A stretch of 59,299 nt of DNA from Candidatus Taylorbacteria bacterium RIFCSPHIGHO2_01_FULL_46_22b (GCA_001820875.1 MHRF01000007.1:1-59299), one strand, 5' to 3'. Shown: positions 1-10,318, numbered from the stretch's first letter. Program-made: numbers and translations. Notes: generated by a model from the sequence alone, not told the origin.

Positions 1-1721
1 ATTTTGTCCTTGATTCGGGTCTCGTATCCGCCGAGGCGTTTTCCGCAGCGGAAAAGGAAGCTGAAACCAGCGGGCTTTCAATTGGTGAAGAATTGGTACG
101 GGAGGGGAAAATCTCCGAAGACGATTTGCGCCGTATGCAGGCGTATGTCTTAGGTATTCCTTTTGTTGATTTGCGCAACCAGAAAATTGATTTTGATTTG
201 CTTTCTTTAATCCCCGAACCCATTGCACGTACGAATAATATTGTTGCGTTCCGAAAGAGCGAAAAGGGACTTGAAGTAGCGATGCTTGATACGAGCGATT
301 TGGGAGCAATTGATTTCGTAAAGAAAAAAGTTGATCTCAAAATTTTGCCACGACTCACCAACAGTGAGTCTATCAAGAATGTGTTGGTGCAATATCAGAA
401 ATCACTGAAAGCCGAATTCGGGGACATCATCAAGAAAGAATCTTCTGCGATCAAGGCGATAAAAGAGGCAACCGATAGCACTTCGGAAAAAGATCTAAAG
501 AAAATGGCAGAGGATTTACCGGTTGTCCGCATTGTTGACACACTGTTGAAGCATGCAATTTTACAAAACGCTTCGGATATTCATATTGAGCAGATGGAAC
601 AGGAGGTGTTTGTGCGCTATCGCATTGACGGTATCTTGCATGACACGATGGTGCTCCCACATCATGTAGGACCTTCGCTTGTCGCGCGCATCAAGGTTCT
701 CTCAAATTTACGTCTTGATGAAAAGCGCCTCCCGCAGGACGGGAGATTTAAAGTTGAAACTGATGGAGAGAAAGTTTCTTTCCGCGTATCCATACTTCCG
801 ACCTATTTCGGCGAGAAGATTGTCATGCGACTTTTGAAAGAAAATTCAAAAGGGTTTACTCTCGAAGGATTGGGGTTTCATGGCAAGGCGCTTGAACATA
901 TTCACAGTTGTCTCAAACAGACCACAGGCATGATACTCTCTTCCGGTCCGACCGGTTCGGGAAAGACAACTACCTTGTATACGGTGCTTGATATTTTAAA
1001 CACACCGAACGTTAACATCTCTACTATTGAAGACCCTGTTGAGTATCAGATGCCTCGAATCAATCAGTCTCAAGTGAAACCGGAGATTGGATTTACCTTT
1101 TCATCAGGACTCCGTTCTCTCGTCCGCCAAGATCCTGACATTATTATGGTTGGTGAAATTCGTGATAATGAAACTGCCTCACTTGCCATTAATGCATCCC
1201 TCACCGGACATTTGGTGCTTTCAACTTTGCACACCAACACCGCCCCCGGCGCTATCCCACGTCTCTTGGATATGAAGGTTGAGCCGTTTCTTTTGGTGTC
1301 GACACTAAATGTGGTGATAGGACAGCGCCTAGTCCGGAGGCTTTCTGACAAGAAAGAAAAGTATTTTATGACCAAAGCTGAATTGGAGACACTGAATAAA
1401 ACTGTGGATCTCGATCGAGTTTTTGCTGCATTAGTGGAGGAACATATTGTTGAAAAGAATCAGTCATGGGAGAAAATTCCATTTTATCGCCCGATGAAGG
1501 GAGGAGGAGATGATGATGGTTTCCATGGCCGATTGGTTATCCATGAAGTGTTGCGGGTGACCTCAACTATCAAAAATTTGATTATTAAGGGAGCATCGAC
1601 TGATGAGATTGAAAAACAGGCGAAGACCGAGGGAATGATGACCATGCTTGAAGACGGTTTGTTCAAAGTGGTACAAGGGGTTACTACTTTGGAAGAGGTG
1701 TTGAGGGTTATTACTGAATAG
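1..1721 (+). CDS. pilB: Type IV pilus assembly ATPase PilB/GspE (5' truncated by window edge)
   Basis: Frame +3 is open from base 3 (FVLDSGLVSAEAFSAAEKEAETSGLSIGEELVREGK...), so the listed TTG start at 93 is probably internal. Walker A GPTGSGKTTTLY, Walker B/Asp and His boxes DPDIIMVGEIRD and TGHLVLSTLHTN. Confidence 0.95.
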   Translation, partial: FVLDSGLVSAEAFSAAEKEAETSGLSIGEELVREGKISEDDLRRMQAYVLGIPFVDLRNQKIDFDLLSLIPEPIARTNNIVAFRKSEKGLEVAMLDTSDLGAIDFVKKKVDLKILPRLTNSESIKNVLVQYQKSLKAEFGDIIKKESSAIKAIKEATDSTSEKDLKKMAEDLPVVRIVDTLLKHAILQNASDIHIEQMEQEVFVRYRIDGILHDTMVLPHHVGPSLVARIKVLSNLRLDEKRLPQDGRFKVETDGEKVSFRVSILPTYFGEKIVMRLLKENSKGFTLEGLGFHGKALEHIHSCLKQTTGMILSSGPTGSGKTTTLYTVLDILNTPNVNISTIEDPVEYQMPRINQSQVKPEIGFTFSSGLRSLVRQDPDIIMVGEIRDNETASLAINASLTGHLVLSTLHTNTAPGAIPRLLDMKVEPFLLVSTLNVVIGQRLVRRLSDKKEKYFMTKAELETLNKTVDLDRVFAALVEEHIVEKNQSWEKIPFYRPMKGGGDDDGFHGRLVIHEVLRVTSTIKNLIIKGASTDEIEKQAKTEGMMTMLEDGLFKVVQGVTTLEEVLRVITE

Positions 1722-1782
1722 AAAGGAGCGAATAGGTTAAGTAGATACAACCATGAAACAACTGTCACACAACAAAAGACCG

Positions 1783-1804
1783 CTAATCGCTAATCGCTAA
1801 TCGC
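1783..1804. repeat. Heptamer tandem repeat (CTAATCG)x3
   Basis: ctaatcg-ctaatcg-ctaatcg-c between pilB and pilC. Confidence 0.9.
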
Positions 1805-1813
1805 TTTTGCCTC

Positions 1814-3031
1814 ATGTCGCTGTTCAAATTCAAAGCAGAAAAATCTTCAGGAGAAATATACGAAGGGAAGCGCAGTGCTCCTGACAAATTTACTTTGTAT
1901 CAAGATCTCAAACGGGAAGGGGATACGGTACTTTCGACAGAAGAAGTCAGAGAAGCAAAGGGGTCAGGAACTTTTTCGCTCTCTGGGTTGATGAAGCATG
2001 TTTCACTGCGGGATCGCATCTTGCTCGCGCGGAATCTAGGTTCAATGCTTGAAGCGGGCTTGTCGCTGGCGCGAGCGCTCTCGGTTATTGAGCGACAGGC
2101 GAGAAGTAAGGCTCTGCGTGATGTGATCCAAAAAGTTTCTGCCAAAATTAATCAGGGCCAGACATTAAGTGACTCGCTGAAAGAACACCCTGCGGTCTTC
2201 TCTTCTCTTTTTGTATCGATGGTGCGCGCGGGAGAGGAAAGCGGGAGCCTTCCTAAGGCGCTTCGTTCTATTTCCGAGCAGATGTCCAATACCTATCAAC
2301 TGCAGAAAAAAATCCGAGGCGCGATGATTTATCCCATAATTATTATGGTGGTGATTGTGGTCATCACTATTCTTATGCTTATTTATGTCGTTCCGACTTT
2401 GACGGCGGTGTTTTCTGAACTACATGTGGAACTACCGTGGAATACTCGGGTTATTATCTATTTGAGCGGACTTCTTTCAGGTCACCCGTTTTTCGCGTTG
2501 TTTGTCATATTCCTTCTCGGCGCGAGCGCATATTTTTTGCGCCGTTCTCCGACAGGGAGGCGATTGTTTGACGGAATACTTCTGCGATTACCGGTAATCA
2601 AAACAATTGTACAGGAATCAAATTCAGCGCGAGTCGCGCGTACACTTTCCTCGCTTCTTTCAAGCGGGGTGGAGGTAGTGCAGTCGATTGAGATTACAGG
2701 TGATGTGGTACAAAACATTTATTTTCGCAGAGTACTTGACCAAGCACGCGAACGCATAAAAAAGGGAGAACCACTGTCAGTTGTATTTACTGAAAATACA
2801 AAATTATACCCAATCTTTGTTGGAGAAATGATTAGTATCGGCGAAGAGACAGGAAAACTTGGTGAGATGCTTTCCAACGTCGCTGATTTTTATGAAGAAG
2901 AAGTATCCCAAAAGACAAAAGATCTCTCTACGATTGTAGAACCAGTGCTGATGGTGGTTATCGGATGTGCAGTCGCGTTCTTTGCTCTTTCTATGCTTGC
3001 TCCAATGTACTCGTTGGTGGATAGCATATGA
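1814..3031 (+). CDS. pilC: Type II secretion/type IV pilus inner membrane protein PilC/GspF
   Basis: Two GspF-like repeats (LARNLGSMLEAGLSLARAL..., SARVARTLSSLLSSGVEVVQSIEIT) and GEETGKLGEML. Confidence 0.95.
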   Translation: MSLFKFKAEKSSGEIYEGKRSAPDKFTLYQDLKREGDTVLSTEEVREAKGSGTFSLSGLMKHVSLRDRILLARNLGSMLEAGLSLARALSVIERQARSKALRDVIQKVSAKINQGQTLSDSLKEHPAVFSSLFVSMVRAGEESGSLPKALRSISEQMSNTYQLQKKIRGAMIYPIIIMVVIVVITILMLIYVVPTLTAVFSELHVELPWNTRVIIYLSGLLSGHPFFALFVIFLLGASAYFLRRSPTGRRLFDGILLRLPVIKTIVQESNSARVARTLSSLLSSGVEVVQSIEITGDVVQNIYFRRVLDQARERIKKGEPLSVVFTENTKLYPIFVGEMISIGEETGKLGEMLSNVADFYEEEVSQKTKDLSTIVEPVLMVVIGCAVAFFALSMLAPMYSLVDSI

Positions 3032-4845
3032 TCAAAATGCAAACATTCACTCGGAAGAAACAAGCACAGGGATTTACTCTGGTTGAAACAGTGGTATCTG
3101 TGGCGATTTTCGTGACTGTGTTTCTTTCTTTGTATGGCGTGTACTCGCGCATTTTTACACTTATGTCCATTAGCCGATTAAAGACGGTTGCGGTGGCGCT
3201 TGCAAATGAGCAACTAGAAATTGCGCGGAACCTTCCTTATGCAAACGTTGGAACGCAAACTGGTATTCCTAATGGATCAATCCCCGCTTCACAGACACTT
3301 GCCCGCGGAAATGCGACATTTACAGTAACTACCGTAGTACGCAATATTGATGATCCGTTCGATGGGTCTATTGGAGGTGTCCCGAATGATACTGCGCCTG
3401 CTGACTACAAGTTGGTAGATATAACGGTAGTGTGTGCAACGTGCGCTAACTTTACTCCGATTGCACTTTCTACATATGTTGCCCCTAAAAATCTTGAATT
3501 TTCCTCTTCGGACAACGGTGCATTGTTCGTGCACGTATTTGATGCCAATGGTCAGCCGGTTTCTGATGCAGCAGTTCATATAGAAAATAATTCAGTAACA
3601 CCTGCTATTGTGATTGACGATGTAACCGGTGCGAACGGCACTTTGCAGCTCATTGATGTTCCACCAGGAACTGAAGTCTATGAAGTAACGGCAACGAAAA
3701 GTGCATATTCAACCGACGAAACTTATCCTGCGGGAGCTGTGGGGAATCCGAACCCAACAAAACGTCATGCAACTGTTGCTCCTGAACAAGTCACCTCTCT
3801 TTCTTTGTCTATTGATCGACTGTCAACGATCACTTTTTCCAGTGTAATCGATATCTGTGCCCCTGTGGCTGACATTGATTTTCATTTATCGGGGTCTCGA
3901 TTGATTGGTACTGAACCGGATGTGTTGAAGTCGGATGCTTCGTATGTCACCAACGCGTCGGGTATTAAAACGCTTTCAAGTGTGGAATGGGATACATACA
4001 ATTTTTCTCTGACTGACGGCGGGTATGATTTGGCAGGGTCCAATCCGCTGTTGCCTTTGGCAATTACTCCGAATTCTTCGCAAAATGTGCAACTTACCGT
4101 CATTCCAAAAGATCCACGTTCTTTGATGGTGACGGTGCGGGACGCGGCGACGGGGTTGCCCATTTCCGGAGCGTCAGTTGTTATAACAGGCGTAGCTGAT
4201 GCAACACTGATCACTGGTCGTGGTTCTATTACCCAGACTGATTGGTCAGGAGGGGATGGGCAGGCGACGTCCACCAATCCCGCTGGGGAGAACGAATATT
4301 TTAGTTCAGATGGAAATGTCGATGTTTCAAGTCCATCAGGTGAGGTCAAATTATTACTTGTGGGAAGCGAATATGTTTCTTCAGGCACGCTGGTTTCTTC
4401 CGCCTTTGATACAGGCTCTCCGAGTAATTTTCAGACTATTATTTGGCAGCCGAGCACCCAGCCGTCCGATGCAGGGGCTGATAGCGTCAGAGTTCAAGTG
4501 GCAACCAATAGTGACGCTGGGACATGGAACTTTTTAGGTCCTGATGGAACGGCAGGATCGTATTATACAATTGCTGATACCAATATTAATGCAGTGCACA
4601 ATAATAATCGCTACTTCCGATACAAGTTATTTCTTGCCACAGCCACGACCTCGGTTACTCCTTCCGTTTCAGATGTTTCATTTACATTCACTTCTGCATG
4701 CGTACCGCCCGGTCAAGTCATATTTACCGGTTTGAACGCAGGTACAGTCGACATTGCTGTTTCCAAGTCAGGATATCAGACCGCAACGTCTTCAGTATCC
4801 GTTATTAATAACTGGCAAAGCACCGATATACCACTTTCTCCTTAA
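3028..4845 (+). CDS. Large prepilin-like protein: N-terminal methylation signal plus carboxypeptidase-regulatory-like repeats
   Basis: QGFTLVETVVSVAIFVTVFLSLYGVYSR type III signal; downstream beta-rich repeats. Overlaps the pilC stop by 4 nt. Confidence 0.8.
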   Translation: MIKMQTFTRKKQAQGFTLVETVVSVAIFVTVFLSLYGVYSRIFTLMSISRLKTVAVALANEQLEIARNLPYANVGTQTGIPNGSIPASQTLARGNATFTVTTVVRNIDDPFDGSIGGVPNDTAPADYKLVDITVVCATCANFTPIALSTYVAPKNLEFSSSDNGALFVHVFDANGQPVSDAAVHIENNSVTPAIVIDDVTGANGTLQLIDVPPGTEVYEVTATKSAYSTDETYPAGAVGNPNPTKRHATVAPEQVTSLSLSIDRLSTITFSSVIDICAPVADIDFHLSGSRLIGTEPDVLKSDASYVTNASGIKTLSSVEWDTYNFSLTDGGYDLAGSNPLLPLAITPNSSQNVQLTVIPKDPRSLMVTVRDAATGLPISGASVVITGVADATLITGRGSITQTDWSGGDGQATSTNPAGENEYFSSDGNVDVSSPSGEVKLLLVGSEYVSSGTLVSSAFDTGSPSNFQTIIWQPSTQPSDAGADSVRVQVATNSDAGTWNFLGPDGTAGSYYTIADTNINAVHNNNRYFRYKLFLATATTSVTPSVSDVSFTFTSACVPPGQVIFTGLNAGTVDIAVSKSGYQTATSSVSVINNWQSTDIPLSP

Positions 4846-4849
4846 GCAT

Positions 4850-5467
4850 ATGCTTTTCCCTTTTAATAAAACACAGGGCGTGACGGTTACCGAGATAGTA
4901 GTGGTGATAGCCATTTTATCTGCGCTTGTTGCTGCATTCGGTTCGCTTCAGTCGGACACATTCTTTTTGAGCCGAGTTTTTAATCAGGGATTAACTGCTT
5001 CGTATGGTGCAACCAAAGTGCTCAAAGATATTGCGGGTATCATCCGCACTTCAGAACCTTCTGCACTCGGGGCATATCCGATTGAGCAAGCGGCAACAAG
5101 CACACTTACCTTCTACGCTGATGTCGATGCTGATGGGGTGACTGAAAGAATCCGTTATTTCATTGCGTCTTCCACTCTCTATAAAGGTGTGATAAAACCG
5201 TCGGGCAACCCATTGGCCTATAACCCTGCGAGCGAGACTCTGTCATCGCTGATTACTAATGTGATGAATGGGACATCCACAGCACTCTTTTTATATTATG
5301 ATAAAAACTATGACGGAACGTCTGCAGCTCTCCCGATTCCGGTATCTATAGCGAACATCAGACTTATCAAGGTGAGTGTGGTCATTGATCCAAATTCTGC
5401 GCAACCACTGAAGGCAATGACAATTACCACACAAGCGACTTTACGAAATCTTAAAGATAACCTCTAG
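4850..5467 (+). CDS. Pseudopilin (short prepilin-like protein)
   Basis: ATG at 4850, in frame with the listed ORF, gives MLFPFNKTQGVTVTEIVVVIAILSALVAAFG with a prepilin-like hydrophobic helix and Glu+5. Confidence 0.75.
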   Translation: MLFPFNKTQGVTVTEIVVVIAILSALVAAFGSLQSDTFFLSRVFNQGLTASYGATKVLKDIAGIIRTSEPSALGAYPIEQAATSTLTFYADVDADGVTERIRYFIASSTLYKGVIKPSGNPLAYNPASETLSSLITNVMNGTSTALFLYYDKNYDGTSAALPIPVSIANIRLIKVSVVIDPNSAQPLKAMTITTQATLRNLKDNL

Positions 5468-6943
5468 ATGAACAGATTATCTCTAAAGAAACATAAAGGA
5501 TTTATGCTCATCGGAGTGTTGGTATTCGGCACAATCGCAGTACTTTTAATTGGAAGCATTGTTGGTTTTGGCAATTCAGTTCTTCAGCTTTCTCGCCGAG
5601 TAGCTGAACGAGAAATGGCTTTTCAAATTGCGGAGGCGGGAGTTGATTATTACCGATGGCATTTAGCGCATGACTCTGACGATTATCAAGATGGGACAGG
5701 ACAGGCAGGACCATATACACATCAATTTTTTGATAAGTCAGGCGATCACATCGGTGATTTTGTATTGACTATCACTCCTCCTATAAGTGGATCGACCATT
5801 GTGACCGTTCTGTCTGAAGGTCGCCTCGCCACGACAACGGCAGGAATAGTAGTTTCTCGAAAAATAAAAACGCGTCTCGCCATACCTTCTTTTGCAAAAT
5901 ATGCGGTAGTGGTTAATGACGCTGTTCGTTTTGGGGAAGGAACAGAGGTGTTTGGTCCGATTCACTCAAATAGTGGAATACGGTTTGACGGTTTGGCGCA
6001 CAACCTCGTGACCAGTGCAGTAACAAGTTATGATGATCCCGATCACACGGGGGCTGTAGAATTTGGCGTGCATACCCACTTGAGGCCTCCGCCGCTGACC
6101 GGCAGTTATACCGGATTTGTTTCAGCTGAAGCCCCTCCAAGCACGGTGTCGACGCGATCAGATGTATTTCAGGCAGGACGATTGTTTCCGGTACCGGCAG
6201 TTGATTTTACCGGCATCACCACTGATCTGGCGAGTATAAAAGCGGATGCGCAGGCATCGGGTAGATATTTTGCCCCATCAGGGTCTTTTGGATATCATGT
6301 CGTCTTTTTCACTGATGATACGTTCAATTTATATCGGGTTACTGGACTCTCGAACATTCCCAATCAGTGCACCAATACGTCCAATCAGGAGGGGTGGGGC
6401 ACGTGGAGTATTCGTTCAGGCGGCGAGACTCTCTTGGGCAACTATGCGATTCCTGCAAATGGACTCATCTTTATTGAGGACAATGTATGGGTAAACGGGA
6501 CAATTAATACTGCCCGAGTAACACTTGCGTCAGGGCGTTTCCCAGATAATTCGACCACGAGGACTTCGATAACGGTTAATAGCGATTTACGTTATACCAA
6601 TTATGACGGGAGAGATGTTATTGCACTGATTGCCCAAAAGAATATGAACGTGGGTTTGTATAGTAGTAATATTCTCCGGATTGATGCTGCACTAATTGCC
6701 CAAAATGGCCGTGCAGGCCGGTACTATTATGAGTCGGACTGCGGATCGGAACGTATTCGCAATACGATCACTCTCTATGGCATGATCGCATCAAGCCAGC
6801 GATATGGTTTTGCCTATACAGACAACACGGGATATATTAACCGCGATATTATTTATGATAGTTTCTTGTTATATGGTCCGCCACCGTCATTTCCGCTGAC
6901 TTCAGATCAATACCAAACTATTTCGTGGGAGGAGATTCAATAA
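5468..6943 (+). CDS. PilX/GspK-like minor pilin assembly protein
   Basis: KHKGFMLIGVLVFGTIAVLLIGSIVGFGNSVLQLSRRVAEREMAFQIAEAGVDYYRW; lacks Glu+5, as in GspK-type pseudopilins. Confidence 0.75.
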   Translation: MNRLSLKKHKGFMLIGVLVFGTIAVLLIGSIVGFGNSVLQLSRRVAEREMAFQIAEAGVDYYRWHLAHDSDDYQDGTGQAGPYTHQFFDKSGDHIGDFVLTITPPISGSTIVTVLSEGRLATTTAGIVVSRKIKTRLAIPSFAKYAVVVNDAVRFGEGTEVFGPIHSNSGIRFDGLAHNLVTSAVTSYDDPDHTGAVEFGVHTHLRPPPLTGSYTGFVSAEAPPSTVSTRSDVFQAGRLFPVPAVDFTGITTDLASIKADAQASGRYFAPSGSFGYHVVFFTDDTFNLYRVTGLSNIPNQCTNTSNQEGWGTWSIRSGGETLLGNYAIPANGLIFIEDNVWVNGTINTARVTLASGRFPDNSTTRTSITVNSDLRYTNYDGRDVIALIAQKNMNVGLYSSNILRIDAALIAQNGRAGRYYYESDCGSERIRNTITLYGMIASSQRYGFAYTDNTGYINRDIIYDSFLLYGPPPSFPLTSDQYQTISWEEIQ

Positions 6944-6970
6944 CGCGGGGAGAATGCTATAATCTCTCCT

Positions 6971-7747
6971 ATGCAACGCCGCAAAAAAATTGTTGTGGGT
7001 AATTGGAAGATGAATCCAAACGCTCTGGTTGACGCAAAGTCCATTTTTTCAAAAATAAAACGTGTTGCACTCCGCGCGAAAAAGACACAAACAGTCATTT
7101 GTCCTCCGTTTGTACACGTTGCCCCACTTGTTTCCCTTGCAGGAAAAAGTAGCATAGCAGTTGGTGTGCAGGATGTGTTTTGGGAAGATCAGGGGTCGTT
7201 TACAGGCAGCATATCAGCGTCCCAAGCAAAGGGGGTGGGCGCACAGTACGCGATTGTTGGGCACTCCGAGCGGCGAAAACAAGGTGAAGACAATGAACAA
7301 GTTGCTCGAAAACTTTTTTCGGCCACCAAACAAGGACTTGTTGGCATACTTTGTGTCGGCGAATCTGCGCGTGATCGGGAAGGAAATTTTTTTGCACAAC
7401 TCAAAGATCAGATTCTTGCATCGCTTTCAAATATTGCCGGCGGGGTGCTTGCGCGTTCGGTGATTATTGCCTACGAACCTGTCTGGGAGGTTGGACGGAG
7501 TGATTTTCAAGCAATGAAACCCTCTGACATTCATGAGACGTCAATTTTCATACGTCGGGTGATTACTGATGTGTTCGGGCCAGAAGTGGCGCAGCAGGTG
7601 CCAGTCTTGTATGGAGGTTCAGTATCAGTTGAAAACGCAGTGGCTACTGTGTTTGAAGGAGAAGTTGACGGGCTTCTGATCGGCAGACAGAGTTTGATTC
7701 CGGAAAATTTTTGCCAGATTATAAAACAGATCAATGCAGGCAAATAA
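6971..7747 (+). CDS. tpiA: Triosephosphate isomerase
   Basis: VVGNWKMNP, YAIVGHSERR, IIAYEPVWEVG, VLYGGSV...DGLLIGRQSL. Confidence 0.97.
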   Translation: MQRRKKIVVGNWKMNPNALVDAKSIFSKIKRVALRAKKTQTVICPPFVHVAPLVSLAGKSSIAVGVQDVFWEDQGSFTGSISASQAKGVGAQYAIVGHSERRKQGEDNEQVARKLFSATKQGLVGILCVGESARDREGNFFAQLKDQILASLSNIAGGVLARSVIIAYEPVWEVGRSDFQAMKPSDIHETSIFIRRVITDVFGPEVAQQVPVLYGGSVSVENAVATVFEGEVDGLLIGRQSLIPENFCQIIKQINAGK

Positions 7748-8861
7748 ATTACCCTCGCTTTTAGATGCACCTCTTTCTGCAGGAACTCGCGTGTTGCTGG
7801 CACTTGATCTCAATGTTTCTTGCCAAGACGGAAAAGTGACAGACACATTTCGCATTGAGAAGGTTCTTCCGACACTTGAATATTTAAGTAAAAAAGGATG
7901 CCGAACGATGATTATCAGCCATATGGGGTCTGATGGATCGAGAACCCTTGCTCCGATCGCTGAATTTTTGAAGAAGACTTTCAAAATACTTTTTGCAAAT
8001 AGTCTTTCCGAAGCGAGGGAAATGTCCGCCACGCTCTCAAATGGTGAATTTCTTCTTTTAGAAAATATTCGGAGAGAAGCAGGAGAAATGGCAAATGATC
8101 CGGAGCTTGCAAAGCGTCTCGCTTCGCTTGCCGATATATATGTCAACGAGGCATTTTCTGTTTCTCACCGTGCGCATTCATCGGTGGTCGGAGTACCAAA
8201 ACTTCTCCCTTCATTTGCAGGATTTCAGTTTATTGAGGAAGTAGAAAAACTTTCGACCGCATTAAAACCAATACACCCCTCTTTGTTTGTGCTCGGCGGT
8301 GCGAAATTCGAGACCAAATTACCACTCTTGATGAAATTTTTGAATCGATATGATCGGGTGTTTGTCGGTGGGGCGCTGGCAAACGATTTGTTTCGTGCGA
8401 TGGGAGTTTCTGTGGGCGATTCCCTAGTGAGTGAACGCACACTTGATTTGAAAGTAGTAACTGAAAATCCGAGTGTCAGACTCCCTCTTGATTTTTTAGT
8501 GCAAAAAGGGCCGGTGACTGTGGTAACGCCGCCTGAGGCGCTTGGCAAGGGAGAGCGCGTCGTTGATTCAGGACCGAAGACCGCGGAATTTCTTGCAGAA
8601 CTTGCGGCCGAATCCAAATTTATTCTCTGGAACGGCCCTTTGGGTGAATTTGAACGTGGATTTTCCGAGCGCACACTCGCGTTTGCCCGTGCAGTTGCAG
8701 AAAGTGGAGCTCATTCAATTGTAGGAGGAGGGGACACCATTAGTGCGATTCAATCACTCAACATGCTCGAGAAATTTGATTTTGTTTCAACGGGTGGTGG
8801 CGCCATGCTTGATTTTCTCGCCAACGAAACTCTGCCGGGGATTGAAGCTTTGAAAAAATAA
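7734..8861 (+). CDS. pgk: Phosphoglycerate kinase
   Basis: LALDLNVSC, FLLLENIRREAGE, YVNEAFSVSHRAHSS, VLGGAKFETKLPLL, LWNGPLGEFE, IVGGGDT, STGGGAMLDFLA. Confidence 0.96.
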   Translation: MQANKLPSLLDAPLSAGTRVLLALDLNVSCQDGKVTDTFRIEKVLPTLEYLSKKGCRTMIISHMGSDGSRTLAPIAEFLKKTFKILFANSLSEAREMSATLSNGEFLLLENIRREAGEMANDPELAKRLASLADIYVNEAFSVSHRAHSSVVGVPKLLPSFAGFQFIEEVEKLSTALKPIHPSLFVLGGAKFETKLPLLMKFLNRYDRVFVGGALANDLFRAMGVSVGDSLVSERTLDLKVVTENPSVRLPLDFLVQKGPVTVVTPPEALGKGERVVDSGPKTAEFLAELAAESKFILWNGPLGEFERGFSERTLAFARAVAESGAHSIVGGGDTISAIQSLNMLEKFDFVSTGGGAMLDFLANETLPGIEALKK

Positions 8862-8868
8862 GAAACTT

Positions 8869-9639
8869 TTATTTATAGGGTTGGCTGATACCCCAAATTG
8901 TTTCAAACATGGCATGTATGATTTTGTATACGTCTTTGGAGATAATCACTACCCCTCCGCCATCTTCCACATAAGAGACAAAGGCAACTGAAGTATCGAA
9001 TAAAATCAACAACGAGTTGAATTTGTCCGACATGTTTTTGGGCATATATCTGGGATTCCTAGATACTCTTTCTTCTGCATTTAATTTCCGTCCCGAATAT
9101 CCTTGATCCCAGAGGGTGCGGGATTTTATACCATAATATTTCCTTGCTTTCAGATAGTATTTACCAAACTCGTCATCTATATCCCGCAGGTAGTTATTGT
9201 ACGGGGCAATGATATCCCACCGTTTATTCTTGGCGCGGAAGGCGATGTCAAAAAGTGATCTCACTCCGTTTTTTCCGGTGAATCGTTTCACATTGAAATC
9301 TTCAATTTCCATTGTTTTTACTACTCCCAGTGATCGGATGAGATCTGGAAGACCTGTCTCAAGTTTTTGTATATCATGCTTCTTTTCCTCGATGAGAGAG
9401 CCGAAGCGGTTAGGATCAACTGCTGTGTATCTTTTTATCGTATCTCCTGTTTCAGACACTAGGCCTTTTGATTCCAAAGAGAGGAGTGTGTGATATACCG
9501 TCGGCCTCTTTACATCTGAAATGAAGGAAAGCTCTTGAGCAGTAGCGTTAGGTTTTTTCACGAGGGCTAAGAACACTCCTATCTCCTTGATGGATAGGCC
9601 AAAATTAGTTAGGTATTTGATGATTTCTTTGTCCTGCAT
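8869..9639 (-). CDS. TrmB-like winged-helix transcriptional regulator
   Basis: N-terminal wHTH (LTNFGLSIKEIGVFLALVKKPNATAQELSFISDVKRPTVYHTLLSLESKGLVSE) typical of TrmB-like regulators, with an effector-like C-terminus. Confidence 0.8.
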   Translation of the reverse strand: MQDKEIIKYLTNFGLSIKEIGVFLALVKKPNATAQELSFISDVKRPTVYHTLLSLESKGLVSETGDTIKRYTAVDPNRFGSLIEEKKHDIQKLETGLPDLIRSLGVVKTMEIEDFNVKRFTGKNGVRSLFDIAFRAKNKRWDIIAPYNNYLRDIDDEFGKYYLKARKYYGIKSRTLWDQGYSGRKLNAEERVSRNPRYMPKNMSDKFNSLLILFDTSVAFVSYVEDGGGVVIISKDVYKIIHAMFETIWGISQPYK

Positions 9640-9650
9640 AATTGTTTATA

Positions 9651-9671
9651 TGTTCATATTATTTATGAACA
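9651..9671. promoter_or_regulatory. Palindromic candidate operator TGTTCAT-N7-ATGAACA
   Basis: Perfect 7+7 inverted repeat in the divergent intergenic region between the TrmB-like gene and the ferritin-like gene. Confidence 0.55.
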
Positions 9672-9725
9672 GATGTTGTTATTACCCTATCAAACAGATT
9701 AAAGTTTGTACAGAAAGGAAGAAAA

Positions 9726-10265
9726 ATGAACACAAGAAAGAAAATGAACTCCGTGGAATGGTGGGTTGCCACCAAAAGTAGCCCAACTGCACTTCTTAAG
9801 TGGTTGAAGGATCAATATCATGGCGAAGTGACGGCTGCAACAAGAATGCGGGAACTGATCTTGATCTATCCCGCTAATCCAAAGTGGAAACAGACGGTGG
9901 AGACAATCGCCCAACAAGAGGAAACACATGCACAATGGGTGGGAGCTCTTTTGACAGCAAGAGGGGTCCATCCAGAAGTTCTCCAGAAACGTGAACGCTA
10001 CTGGGAGAATACTTTAAAACAGATCACCGATTGGGATACAGGTTGCGCGGTCGCCGCTCATGCCGAGGCTATGCGGTTGGAGCGTATCCGAGCGATTTGC
10101 AATGATCCCGATGCGCCAAGTGATGTGAGAGAGGTATTTGGGAAGATTCTTCCGCAGGAGGAGTTTCACGAGAAAGCCTTCCGTTCTTTCACGACTGACG
10201 TGGCCATGAAGAGAACACTTGAGGGTCACTTGGCAGGTATGAACGAGCTCGGGCTCGTTCCATGA
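9726..10265 (+). CDS. Ferritin-like (rubrerythrin-type) four-helix diiron protein
   Basis: Helices with QYHGEVTAATRM, QQEETHAQWVGALL, AAHAEAMRLERIRAI, LPQEEFHEKAFRSF, i.e. two ExxH and two E ligand patterns. Confidence 0.7.
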   Translation: MNTRKKMNSVEWWVATKSSPTALLKWLKDQYHGEVTAATRMRELILIYPANPKWKQTVETIAQQEETHAQWVGALLTARGVHPEVLQKRERYWENTLKQITDWDTGCAVAAHAEAMRLERIRAICNDPDAPSDVREVFGKILPQEEFHEKAFRSFTTDVAMKRTLEGHLAGMNELGLVP

Positions 10266-10286
10266 CTCTAGAAATAGAGTGCTTTA

Positions 10287-10318
10287 ATCAAAGGGTTATC
10301 ACCGCAATGTGGTAACTC
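10287..10318 (+). terminator. Intrinsic terminator
   Basis: AGGGTTATCACCGCAATGTGGTAACTCTTTTCTTT hairpin and U-rich tail. Confidence 0.6.
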
